A DNA stretch of 10,403 nt, taken from assembly GCA_034005175.1 (NCBI GenBank), contig JAVEVF010000061.1, positions 1 to 10,403 of the forward strand, written 5' to 3'. A program made the translations under genes and the position numbers. Below are positions 1 through 6,363 of the stretch, in pieces. Position 1 is the first letter of the stretch. Each line of letters opens with the position of its first letter. The DNA comes from JAVEVF01 sp034005175 (lineage in GTDB: Bacteria; Actinomycetota; Coriobacteriia; Anaerosomatales; SLCP01). The notes below the pieces were generated by a model. That model worked only from the letters and a program-made list of their open reading frames with translations. It did not search any database and was not told the DNA's origin.

Positions 1-589
1 AGATGCAGTCGAAATACGGCTCGAGAGTTCCATTGAGCTCACAGAAGTCCTGGAGAGTCACGTACGTTCCCACACTGCCCTCGCCGAGCGTGCGCCGCAC
101 GGCGGAACGCGCGCCATCTGCGCCCACGAGGTTCAAGCAGCGGATGGTCGCCACCCCCTCGGCGGTCTTGACGTCAACCGTGACACCCTCTGCATCCTGA
201 GAGAATCCAGTGACGGGGCTGGAGCCCACGACGTCCACCTCGGCTGGAAGAAGCGACACAAGCCACTCGTCGAACTGGCGGCGGTCTACGTTAAGAAAGC
301 GTAGGGACGTGGCTCTTCGGATGTTGCGATCCCAATCAACGTAGCGGAAGTTCACATATCTGGGCTCGTGGACCATTGAGTCGGGTAGCGGAGAGATGGC
401 GGCGAGAAACTCTTGAGTGTACTCGTTGAGCATGCCCCCGCAGCTCTTATCGCGCGGAAGGGACGAGGATTCAAGCACCAGAACGCTGCCTCGGCTTGCC
501 GCATTGCGGGCGGCAAGCAGCCCCGCCGGGCCTGCGCCGACAACGACCGTGTCGTAGTGGGATTGGAGCTTCGGTGTGGTTTGGGTCAC
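1..589 (-). CDS. Geranylgeranyl reductase-family FAD-dependent oxidoreductase, N-terminal part (cut by the window edge)
   Basis: The minus-strand frame is open from 589 to the left edge (196 residues) without a stop; the C-terminus lies outside the window. A Rossmann dinucleotide-binding start reads VVVGAGPAGLLAA (about residues 15-27), followed by an acidic Glu40 at the end of the second strand. Next comes LPRDKSCGG (44-52), the P-x-x-K-x-CGG signature of geranylgeranyl reductases and related flavoproteins, and then GADGARSAVRR (156-166), the second FAD contact of this fold. Family members reduce isoprenoid double bonds or act as quinone/lipid oxidoreductases; the substrate cannot be told here. 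The GTG at 589 was chosen because it lies 11 codons before the Rossmann strand and is preceded by a G-rich stretch. An in-frame ATG at 631 directly follows a stop codon and has no ribosome site, so it is the less likely start. The gene is divergent from the small Cys-rich gene at 807. Confidence 0.88.
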   Translation of the reverse strand, partial: MTQTTPKLQSHYDTVVVGAGPAGLLAARNAASRGSVLVLESSSLPRDKSCGGMLNEYTQEFLAAISPLPDSMVHEPRYVNFRYVDWDRNIRRATSLRFLNVDRRQFDEWLVSLLPAEVDVVGSSPVTGFSQDAEGVTVDVKTAEGVATIRCLNLVGADGARSAVRRTLGEGSVGTYVTLQDFCELNGTLEPYFDCI

Positions 590-765
590 TGTGCCCCCAG
601 CACTCGGGCGGTCTGTCGACCGCGTGTACATCTACAACAAGCCGAGACTCAATCGGTCTCTGTGCGATGCACCAGCATAGTCGAATCTCGTGGTGGTTGC
701 ATGAAGTGGTGTGCTCGAACGTCTGCCTTCGACGATCTTGGCGCCATGCGACGTGCTGCACTCGA

Positions 766-774
766 TGATATGAT
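766..774 (+). promoter_or_regulatory. Putative extended -10 promoter for the Cys-rich gene
   Basis: TGATATGAT combines the extended TGn element with TATGAT, five of six matches to the -10 consensus. The predicted transcript would begin near 781, giving a leader of about 26 nt that contains the GGAGG ribosome site at 794-798. No convincing -35 box lies at normal spacing. The rest of 590-806 shows no gene I can support. Confidence 0.35.
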
Positions 775-806
775 GCGTGGATTGGCGATCTCTGGAGGCG
801 AATGCG

Positions 807-1046
807 ATGGCACGGTGCTGGGAGTTGCGCGGCTGCGATGACGAGATGCAGGCGGAGTGTCTGCATTCGACGACGTTGCACGACCGCTGCCCCACCAAAT
901 GCGCCTTCGCGAACTGCGATCTGCCCCAGCACGAGCTCACGTCGGATCCCGCACTTGTCTTCGAGCCCGACATCGACCGCACGAAGCTGGTCAAGGAGGT
1001 CTGCTTGTTCTGCGCGTTCTTCCTCACGCGTGGACCGAAGCTATAG
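807..1046 (+). CDS. Small cysteine-rich protein, putative metal-binding (79 aa)
   Basis: I do not recognise a named family. The protein starts MARCWELRGC and has eight cysteines (residues 4, 10, 18, 28, 32, 37, 66, 69) plus several histidines (20, 25, 42). These include a C-x3-C-x4-C cluster (28-37) and a terminal CLFC pair (66-69) followed by a short hydrophobic tail. The spacing suggests zinc or iron-sulfur binding, and the CWE...C opening resembles other small Cys-rich bacterial proteins; this is inference from motif only. The start at 807 is set by GGAGG at 794-798 with 8 nt spacing; a longer frame from ATG 777 lacks this site. There is no signal peptide, so it is probably cytoplasmic. 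It is divergent from the flavoprotein gene and convergent with the DUF1015 gene, whose stop is only 9 bp away. A redox or electron-transfer role beside the flavoprotein is possible but unproven. Confidence 0.72.
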   Translation: MARCWELRGCDDEMQAECLHSTTLHDRCPTKCAFANCDLPQHELTSDPALVFEPDIDRTKLVKEVCLFCAFFLTRGPKL

Positions 1047-1055
1047 AGGGTGGTA

Positions 1056-2360
1056 TCAGTCCATAGCGCGCAGCAGAAGGCCTGAGAGCAGCTTAGGGTA
1101 GAAGTACGTGGATTTCTGAGGCATCGTTTCGCCCGCGAGCGCGATCTCGCGCAGCTGTTCCATGCGTGTGGGCCTCAGGATGAACGCCACATCATGTGCG
1201 TCACTTACCGCCGCGAGCGCATCATCGACGTGTTGGACGAACGTCAGACGGTCCAGCGTCTCGGGCTCATCCGAGCAGATGTCAAGCAGGCGGTCGAGAA
1301 CCAGTTCTTGCAGAACGCTCACGTCGAGGGCCTTCCAAGCGTGCGAGCGCTCGACGGCCATGAGGGAGCCCAAGTCGACCTCGGCGGGAAGGGTCGCCAG
1401 AAGCAGATGCGGCCCACCTCGCATGGCTACGACGAAGCCGGGGTGCTCAAGCGTTTCAAGCGCCTCTTCGGCCGAGGCGCCATGTGAGACTTCAGAGACC
1501 TCAAACACTTCTTCGAGGGCAGTTCGGAACGCGTTTGCATCAAACGCACGAGGGGCATCAGCGATACGGTGTGTGGGAAGAACCACCAACTCCGGGTCGT
1601 CCATGTTGACGAGCGCCATCATCACATAGTCGTAGGTAGGGTCTTGGGCGGTGACCCCTGCGCGCTCGGCAGCTTGGCGCCGCTCATCACGATAGGCGAG
1701 GGCCGTGGTGTAGCGGTGATGGCCGTCCGCGATGAAGACCTGCTTGGGTTCAAGGGCAGCCGTCAACGCTGCTAGCTCGTCGCGGTCGGTGAGCGCCCAC
1801 ACCTCGCTTATCACGCCATCATCGCTGGCAGCGGTCATGATCGGGCGCCCAGCCATGGCGATATCGAAGAAGCGGTCGGTGGTGCGTTCGGGATCGCTGT
1901 ACAGACCGAACACCTGACTGAAGTTGGCTGCACACGCCCGTGTGAGGTTGAAACGGTCGCCAAGCGCCTTTGGCAGCGTGCGCTCGTGTGGCAAGATCAC
2001 GCGCTCAGAGAACTCACGAAGCTCGACTTCGCCAATGAACGCGCGGCGACGAATCGGCCGTCCCGCGAGCGTGAAACGCTGCTCGAGGACGTATACAGCG
2101 GGCACCCGGTCGCGAACGAGTACCCTCGAACTTCGCCAGTCGCGCCAGCGCAACCGTCCGGTGGCGTACCGATTGTCGGGCACCGTGGGGTCGAGCGAGC
2201 CTTCAGGGAGTTCGAGCGCCACGATGTTGTGAGGGTTGCGAGCCAGCAGTGCCGCTCGCTGGTCCTGAGAGATGACATCATATGGAGGCGCGACCAAGTC
2301 GGAGATGTCTGGCGACGTATGCGCGTAGGTGTAAGCCCTGAACGGCCGTAGGCGAGCCAC
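1056..2360 (-). CDS. DUF1015 family protein
   Basis: This is a full-length DUF1015 protein of 434 residues, a family that is widespread in bacteria and has no firmly known function. Hallmarks in order are LRPFRAY near the N-terminus, APPYDV (24-29), HERT (125-128), the signature ADGHHRYTTAL (211-221), VNMDDPELVVLPTHR in the middle, and the C-terminal GETMPQKSTYFYPKLLSG block that typifies the family. No signal peptide or membrane segment is seen. The GTG at 2360 was chosen because GAGAGG lies about 7 nt upstream and the protein then opens with ARLRPFRAY. An ATG five codons earlier and a GTG at 2399 are also in frame but have no ribosome site. It lies downstream of azlC-azlD on the same strand after a 113-bp gap, so cotranscription is possible but not required. 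Convergent with the Cys-rich gene at 807-1046. Confidence 0.92.
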   Translation of the reverse strand: MARLRPFRAYTYAHTSPDISDLVAPPYDVISQDQRAALLARNPHNIVALELPEGSLDPTVPDNRYATGRLRWRDWRSSRVLVRDRVPAVYVLEQRFTLAGRPIRRRAFIGEVELREFSERVILPHERTLPKALGDRFNLTRACAANFSQVFGLYSDPERTTDRFFDIAMAGRPIMTAASDDGVISEVWALTDRDELAALTAALEPKQVFIADGHHRYTTALAYRDERRQAAERAGVTAQDPTYDYVMMALVNMDDPELVVLPTHRIADAPRAFDANAFRTALEEVFEVSEVSHGASAEEALETLEHPGFVVAMRGGPHLLLATLPAEVDLGSLMAVERSHAWKALDVSVLQELVLDRLLDICSDEPETLDRLTFVQHVDDALAAVSDAHDVAFILRPTRMEQLREIALAGETMPQKSTYFYPKLLSGLLLRAMD

Positions 2361-2473
2361 GTGAGGTCCTCTCATTCGCTGCTGTGGATTTCGATGCACA
2401 AACGCACCCGGTGCGCGCGGCGTCCCGGGGCAGTCAGTCTAACGGATGTGCTCGTCAGAGACCACGAGTGCGC

Positions 2474-2803
2474 CTACACCAGTAGCGCGCGGATGCCGAC
2501 GAAGATGATCATGCCTGCCACGCTCGCTCCCAGAAAGCTGCGAGTGCGATGGTAGATGAATGCCGTAGGTATTGCGGCAAGGAGATAAGGATTGCGCAAC
2601 GTCAGCAGGTACTCGCCACCGGGGCGCAGGACTTCGCCGGCGACAAGTGCACCCATGACCGACGCGGGCACATATGACAGCCAACGAGTGAAGGGCTCGG
2701 GGAGGTTCAACCGCGAGACGATGGCGATGGGCACGAAGCGCAGGGTGAAGTTCGCAAGCGCCATGAGGATGATGATGCTCCAGATGTAGGCGTCGTGACT
2801 CAC
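2474..2803 (-). CDS. azlD: AzlD family branched-chain amino acid transport protein
   Basis: This 109-residue hydrophobic protein is the small partner of AzlC. In the AzlCD/YgaZH family the two proteins form an exporter of branched-chain amino acids (first known from azaleucine resistance). Sequence support: ALANFTLRFVPIAIV near the N-terminus (the conserved TxxLRxxP region), RWLSYVPASVMGALVAGEVL in the middle, and hydrophobic segments predicting three to four membrane spans, at the usual family length. The GTG start overlaps the azlC stop by 4 nt (GTGA, 2800-2803), which implies translational coupling and settles the start; a longer upstream reading frame is a shadow within azlC. The stop is TAG. 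The gap of about 110 bp to the DUF1015 gene contains no clear terminator. Confidence 0.9.
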   Translation of the reverse strand: MSHDAYIWSIIILMALANFTLRFVPIAIVSRLNLPEPFTRWLSYVPASVMGALVAGEVLRPGGEYLLTLRNPYLLAAIPTAFIYHRTRSFLGASVAGMIIFVGIRALLV

Positions 2804-3525
2804 CGGAACACCACCGTCGCGACGGTTGCGGCGATCATGGATGCCAGCACGATCAGCCAGCTCGAGGGGATCGCGATGCCTATGGCCGCAAGTGCTGGCA
2901 GGCCGATGGCAAGCAGCCCTGCCAGCGCGGCCGTGAGCACATGCCGTCGGTCCTCGGCCAGCGCAACCAGCAGCGCCGTGAACATCGCCGGCATCGCGAA
3001 CTCGACGCCCCATCGGGAAGGATCGCCGATGAGTGTGGCAGCAAAGGCGCCAGCTGCGGCTCCCGCGACCCATCCAGTCCAGGCTATAGCGCCAACGCCT
3101 GCCATCGAGGCGCCGGTGGAGGCGCCCGTGCGCCTGTCGTTCACGTTCACGGCAAACGTCTCGTCTGTCAGCGTGAAGGCGAGTATGGCCTGGTTGGGCA
3201 GGGACATGCCCTTCAGGTAAGGAGAGAGTGTCGCGCCGAAGAGGACGTAGCGAAGGTTCACGACGGTGGTTGCGGTAAAGACCGCTAACACCGCTGCGCG
3301 TTCCTTCATGAGGTTGAGCGCGATGAACTGGCCCGCTCCCGCGAGCGCGGTTGCCGAGCAGACGATGGCTTGTGTGGCTGAGAACCCGATGCTTGTCGCG
3401 ATGACCCCGAACGCCATGCCGGTCGGTACGTACCCCAAGAAGATGGGCATGCCCAGACCGAGACCCCGCGTGAATTGCGCACGCCTGGTCTTCGCAGTGT
3501 TCGGTGTCTGGGGGATTAGGGACAC
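2800..3525 (-). CDS. azlC: AzlC family branched-chain amino acid exporter, large subunit
   Basis: This 241-residue integral membrane protein is the large subunit of the AzlCD exporter, working with the overlapping azlD. The N-terminal RGLGLGMPIFLGYVPTGMAFGV (about 20-41) matches the conserved opening of AzlC/YgaZ, and NLRYVLFGATLSPYL (about 89-103) is a second family block; several further hydrophobic spans run to the C-terminus. Start is GTG at 3525. No Shine-Dalgarno sequence lies upstream, and no alternative start occurs before the conserved block. A -10-like TACCAT ends 7 nt before the start, so the message may be leaderless. No Lrp-type regulator is adjacent. The function of the pair is family knowledge; substrate specificity is inferred. 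Confidence 0.92.
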   Translation of the reverse strand: MSLIPQTPNTAKTRRAQFTRGLGLGMPIFLGYVPTGMAFGVIATSIGFSATQAIVCSATALAGAGQFIALNLMKERAAVLAVFTATTVVNLRYVLFGATLSPYLKGMSLPNQAILAFTLTDETFAVNVNDRRTGASTGASMAGVGAIAWTGWVAGAAAGAFAATLIGDPSRWGVEFAMPAMFTALLVALAEDRRHVLTAALAGLLAIGLPALAAIGIAIPSSWLIVLASMIAATVATVVFR

Positions 3526-3532
3526 GGGAGAG

Positions 3533-3541
3533 ATGGTATCA
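3533..3541 (-). promoter_or_regulatory. Putative extended -10 element for azlC
   Basis: Read on the minus strand, TGATACCAT has a TGn extension and four of six -10 consensus bases. Its end is 7 nt before the azlC GTG, so transcription would begin at or next to the start codon. No good -35 box was found. The absence of a Shine-Dalgarno sequence before azlC fits a leaderless message, but this is a motif-only call. Confidence 0.3.
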
Positions 3542-3594
3542 CTCGCCGTGCGTGTCCTGGCGCGCTTCTTGCGAGTATCGGGTGGAACGTGCTG

Positions 3595-3624
3595 TCGTCA
3601 CACACACGTGCGGCGCGGTACAAT
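3595..3624 (+). promoter_or_regulatory. Putative promoter for the CPDCG hypothetical gene
   Basis: TACAAT (3619-3624, five of six matches to the -10 consensus) is preceded by TCGTCA (3595-3600, four of six matches to -35) with an 18-nt spacer. The predicted start of transcription is about 3631, exactly at an in-frame GTG. The gene could therefore be translated leaderlessly from 3631 or from the ribosome-site-led GTG at 3661. Confidence 0.45.
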
Positions 3625-3660
3625 GCAGGTGTGGCAAGGCCTCGCAAGGGGGTGGAAGCG

Positions 3661-4032
3661 GTGCAGTTTGTCGTCGAGTGTCCGGTGGATGGCCCGGTCG
3701 AGGTCACGCTTGAAGACATTGACACGATCGTGCTGCGCGAACCCGAGCGTGCTGATATCGTGTTCACCTGCCCAGACTGCGGCACTGAAATCGCTCTCAC
3801 GGTGCGCATCCCTGCCTTCTTGCTCTCAGCTATCGAATCGCTCGCCGAGGAGGCCGGTGGTTACAGCGGGCCGCTTGCGGGCATGGTGGCTCTGTCGATT
3901 GAGATGGAAGCGCCTGAGTCAAGCGAGGAGACCGAGCAGCGTGCCGAGGCGTACTGCGAGTACTTCCGCAGGCAGTTGGCTGACGTGCGCTGTGTCGAAG
4001 ACGCGTTGCACGAGATCGACTCGGAGCGCTAG
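3661..4032 (+). CDS. Hypothetical protein with a CPDCG zinc-ribbon-like motif (123 aa)
   Basis: I do not recognise the family. From the GTG at 3661 the protein opens QFVVECPVDGPVEV, then has FTCPDCGTEI (35-44). Cys7 with the Cys37/Cys40 CxxC pair could form part of a small zinc site. The C-terminal half is acidic and helical-looking (runs such as SSEETEQRAEAYCEYFRRQLADV) with two more cysteines. No membrane segment or signal peptide is present. The start was chosen for the AAGGGGG-rich ribosome site at 3646-3652 with about 8 nt spacing. An upstream in-frame GTG at 3631 coincides with the predicted transcription start and would add ten residues (VARPRKGVEA); an even longer frame from 3589 would begin upstream of the promoter and is unlikely. 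Divergent from azlC; its stop is 3 bp from the rhomboid stop. A regulatory or protein-interaction role is a guess. Confidence 0.75.
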   Translation: MQFVVECPVDGPVEVTLEDIDTIVLREPERADIVFTCPDCGTEIALTVRIPAFLLSAIESLAEEAGGYSGPLAGMVALSIEMEAPESSEETEQRAEAYCEYFRRQLADVRCVEDALHEIDSER

Positions 4033-4035
4033 GAG

Positions 4036-4740
4036 CTAGCGCCAGGTCGTGAATGAGGATGGACCACGACGTTGTCGCCGTCCTCCCATCAGCCGGCTGG
4101 GAAGAATGAGGATGAGGCCCGCGACGAAGCCTCCCACGTGTGCCCACCACGCCACCCCGTCTCCAACAGCCCCCGGCACCACAGAGCCGACGCCCTGTAT
4201 GAGCTGCATGACGAACCAGAAGCCGATCACGAAGGCGGCAGGCACACGCGCTAGCTCAACAATGAAGAAGATGGGGATGAGCACCAGGACGTGTGCCTTG
4301 GGGAAGAGCAGCAGATAGGCCGCGAGCACGCCGGCTATCGCGCCGCTTGCCCCAAGCAGCGGAACCTCGGAAGGGCCTTGGATGAACACATGCACGAGTG
4401 TAGCGATGATGCCGCATGCAAGGTAGAAAGCAGTGAACTTCAACGGTCCGAGAGCATCCTCCACATTGTTGCCGAATATCCACAGGTAGAGCATATTGCC
4501 GCCGAGGTGCAGCCAGCCGCCATGGATGAACATGGCCGTGACGAGTGTGGCAAGAACCCTCGGTGAAGTGGGTGTTGCGATGAGGTGTGCAGGCGTGATC
4601 GCCCAGTCGGTGAGAAACCGTATGAGCATGCTGTCGGGAAGCGTGAGCATGTATACGAACACGGCGACATTAGCGGCCACCAACATCAGGGTCGCGAAAG
4701 GGAAGCGTCGTGTGGGGTTGTCGTCGCGAATGGGAATCAT
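4036..4740 (-). CDS. Rhomboid family intramembrane serine protease
   Basis: A 234-residue membrane protease that cleaves transmembrane segments within the bilayer. The Ser-His dyad is visible: GASG with Ser132 (129-133 region, LLGASGAIAG) and His201 in WWAHVGGFVAG. The upstream HGGWLHLGGNMLYLW block supplies the family's H-x3-N oxyanion residues (His78, Asn82). The N-terminus MIPIRDDNPTRRFP is the classic cytoplasmic start of bacterial rhomboids, followed by about six membrane spans. The C-terminus is a short basic tail. The second of two ATGs (4740) was chosen because it gives the canonical MIP start and lies 9 nt from GAGAG; the ATG at 4746 would add two residues and is only 3 nt from it. 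Divergent from lemA across about 80 bp, convergent with the CPDCG gene. Substrates are unknown. Confidence 0.93.
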   Translation of the reverse strand: MIPIRDDNPTRRFPFATLMLVAANVAVFVYMLTLPDSMLIRFLTDWAITPAHLIATPTSPRVLATLVTAMFIHGGWLHLGGNMLYLWIFGNNVEDALGPLKFTAFYLACGIIATLVHVFIQGPSEVPLLGASGAIAGVLAAYLLLFPKAHVLVLIPIFFIVELARVPAAFVIGFWFVMQLIQGVGSVVPGAVGDGVAWWAHVGGFVAGLILILPSRLMGGRRQRRGPSSFTTWR

Positions 4741-4763
4741 CGGCATGTGCTCTCTGCTAACAT

Positions 4764-4791
4764 CGTGAGCGCGAGTGTAACGCAGCTCACG
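4764..4791. repeat. Inverted repeat between the rhomboid and lemA genes
   Basis: CGTGAGC (4764-4770) and GCTCACG (4785-4791) are perfect 7-base complements around 14 nt. Allowing one bulged A at 4784, the stem extends by GCG/CGC to ten pairs with a 7-nt loop (AGTGTAA). It sits in the only space between divergently transcribed genes, upstream of the lemA ribosome site (4806-4812). It has no following T-tract in either direction, so it is not an intrinsic terminator. An operator or leader hairpin is the likeliest use; chance cannot be excluded. Confidence 0.45.
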
Positions 4792-4819
4792 CCTTCGGTC
4801 TCGATAAGGAGGTCGTCCA

Positions 4820-5392
4820 ATGATGGGTATCGGTGTGTTTGCATGGTTGTTCTGTGGCGTAGGCGCGCTTCTAGCAGTGCTCATCGTCGCAGGCATCGTT
4901 CTGTACAACCGTCTCGTCGTACTGCGCAACCGCGTCCAGAATGCCTGGTCACAGATCGATGTACAACTCAAGCGGCGCTATGACCTCATCCCCAACCTCG
5001 TGGAGACCGTCAAAGGCTACATGACGCATGAGGCCGAGACCCTTCAGAAGGTCACCGAGGCACGGAACATGGCTATCAGCGCGCAGACGGTGAAGGAACA
5101 CGGCCAGGCCGAAAATGCCTTGAGCTCCACGCTGAAGAGCTTGTTCGCCGTTGCTGAGTCGTACCCGGACCTCAAGGCCAACCAGAACTTCATGATGCTG
5201 CAAGAGGAGCTTTCTGGCACCGAGGGAAAGATCGCCTATGCGCGGCAGTTCTACAACGATTCCGTGATGAGCTTCAACACGGCCATCCAGTCATTCCCAG
5301 CAAACCTGGTCGCAGGGATGCTCGGCTTCGTGCAGCAGGACTACTTCGAGATCGAGGTTGAGGCACGCGAGGCGGTCAAGGTCGAGTTCTAG
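4820..5392 (+). CDS. lemA: LemA family membrane protein
   Basis: A 190-residue LemA protein: one N-terminal membrane helix (about residues 7-29), then a long helical domain. Diagnostic stretches are NRVQNAWSQIDVQLKRRYDL and the following IPNLVETVKGYMTHE (about 37-72), ARQFYNDSVMSFN (about 140-152), and the C-terminal FEIEVEAREAVKVEF. The molecular role of LemA is not settled; it is commonly encoded next to htpX, as here, and is thought to act in envelope functions. The start is firm: AAGGAGG at 4806-4812 with 7 nt spacing to ATG 4820 (a second ATG follows directly). The stop is TAG at the family's normal C-terminus. First gene of a probable lemA-htpX-lgt operon; htpX follows after 72 nt. Confidence 0.95.
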   Translation: MMGIGVFAWLFCGVGALLAVLIVAGIVLYNRLVVLRNRVQNAWSQIDVQLKRRYDLIPNLVETVKGYMTHEAETLQKVTEARNMAISAQTVKEHGQAENALSSTLKSLFAVAESYPDLKANQNFMMLQEELSGTEGKIAYARQFYNDSVMSFNTAIQSFPANLVAGMLGFVQQDYFEIEVEAREAVKVEF

Positions 5393-5464
5393 GCGGTCTG
5401 GGCCACGAAGATGCGTGCCGTGTGCTTCTTGTGCTTCCAATAGCACGTGTTCGAGGACGGGACC

Positions 5465-6361
5465 GTGTACGAGCAGATCACCGCTAACAAGTTGAAGAGC
5501 GCGGCGATGGTGGGCGTGTTCGTGCTGCTGGTGCTTGCGGCAGGATGGGCCTTTTCCTACATGACTGACAGCGGTTGGTTCGGGCTCGTTCTCGCTTTCC
5601 TGGTGGCATTCGGGACCGCGTGGAGCTCGTACTGGTACTCGGACCGCATCGTGCTTTCGATGAGCAAGGCGCGGCCGGTAAGCCGAGAGACCGAACCCTA
5701 CCTCGTGAATGTGGTCGAAGGGCTTTCGATCGCGGCCGGCCTGCCGGTGCCGAAGGCCTATGTCATCGATGATCCGGCTCCGAACGCCTTCGCTACCGGG
5801 CGCAACCCGGAAAACGCGGCGATAGCAGTCACGAGGGGTCTTGTGGAGAAGCTTGATCGCCTTGAGCTGGAAGGTGTGATCGCTCACGAGCTTGCCCACG
5901 TGAAGAACTACGACACCCTCGTTCAAACGATGACTGCGGTTCTTGCTGGCACGGTGGTGCTGCTTTCCGACTGGATGCTGCGATCGATGTGGTGGGGCAA
6001 GGGTCGTCGGCGCAACAGCAATGGAGGCAGCGGCGGTCAAGCACAAGCCATCCTGATGCTTCTCGGGTTGGCACTGATGCTCTTGGCGCCGGTCTTCGCT
6101 GCGCTGATACAGATGGCGATATCGCGAAAGCGCGAGTACCTCGCAGATGCCAACAGCGCTATGCTCACCCGCTATCCACCAGGTCTTGCGAGCGCGTTGC
6201 GCAAGATCGCAACCGACACCGACAAGCTCGCCGTCGCAAACAAGGCCACCGAGTCCTTGTACATAGAGAATCCCTTGCGCGATCACGGGGGCGGCATGAA
6301 CGCGCTGTTCAATACGCACCCACCCATCCAAGAGCGCATTCGGCGCCTCGAGGCGATGTGA
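5465..6361 (+). CDS. htpX: HtpX membrane zinc metalloprotease (M48 family)
   Basis: HtpX is an inner-membrane M48 zinc endopeptidase that degrades misfolded membrane proteins. The zinc motif HELAH is at 141-145, with the third ligand expected at Glu224 in REYLAD; FNTHPP (282-287) is the conserved C-terminal element. Two N-terminal membrane spans (about 13-30 and 38-55) and two more around 155-170 and 195-219 flank the catalytic motif. Total length is 298 residues, normal for the family. GTG 5465 was chosen because the protein then begins VYEQITANK, matching the usual MYEQI-type start, and GAGG (5453-5456) lies 8 nt upstream; an in-frame GTG at 5447 would add six residues with no ribosome site. 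Follows lemA by 72 nt and touches lgt at its stop, so it is probably in one operon. Confidence 0.95.
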   Translation: MYEQITANKLKSAAMVGVFVLLVLAAGWAFSYMTDSGWFGLVLAFLVAFGTAWSSYWYSDRIVLSMSKARPVSRETEPYLVNVVEGLSIAAGLPVPKAYVIDDPAPNAFATGRNPENAAIAVTRGLVEKLDRLELEGVIAHELAHVKNYDTLVQTMTAVLAGTVVLLSDWMLRSMWWGKGRRRNSNGGSGGQAQAILMLLGLALMLLAPVFAALIQMAISRKREYLADANSAMLTRYPPGLASALRKIATDTDKLAVANKATESLYIENPLRDHGGGMNALFNTHPPIQERIRRLEAM

Positions 6362-6363
6362 GG

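Noticed and set aside
632..1027. Minus-strand ORF opposite the Cys-rich gene
   Set aside because: It has no recognisable domain or ribosome site, and the plus strand has a well-led gene with a structured cysteine pattern.
2403..2415. Small hairpin (CGCAC / GTGCG) between azlD and the DUF1015 gene as a terminator
   Set aside because: The stem is five pairs with a 3-nt loop and is not followed by a T-tract on the transcribed strand.
5431..5446. GTGCT/AGCAC hairpin in the lemA-htpX gap
   Set aside because: Only five base pairs with no T-tract; common by chance in GC-rich DNA, so not listed as an attenuator.
5291..6331. Long minus-strand ORF (346 codons) opposite htpX
   Set aside because: It lies entirely over lemA/htpX and has a His/Arg/Pro-rich composition typical of the antisense of GC-rich genes, with no recognisable domain.
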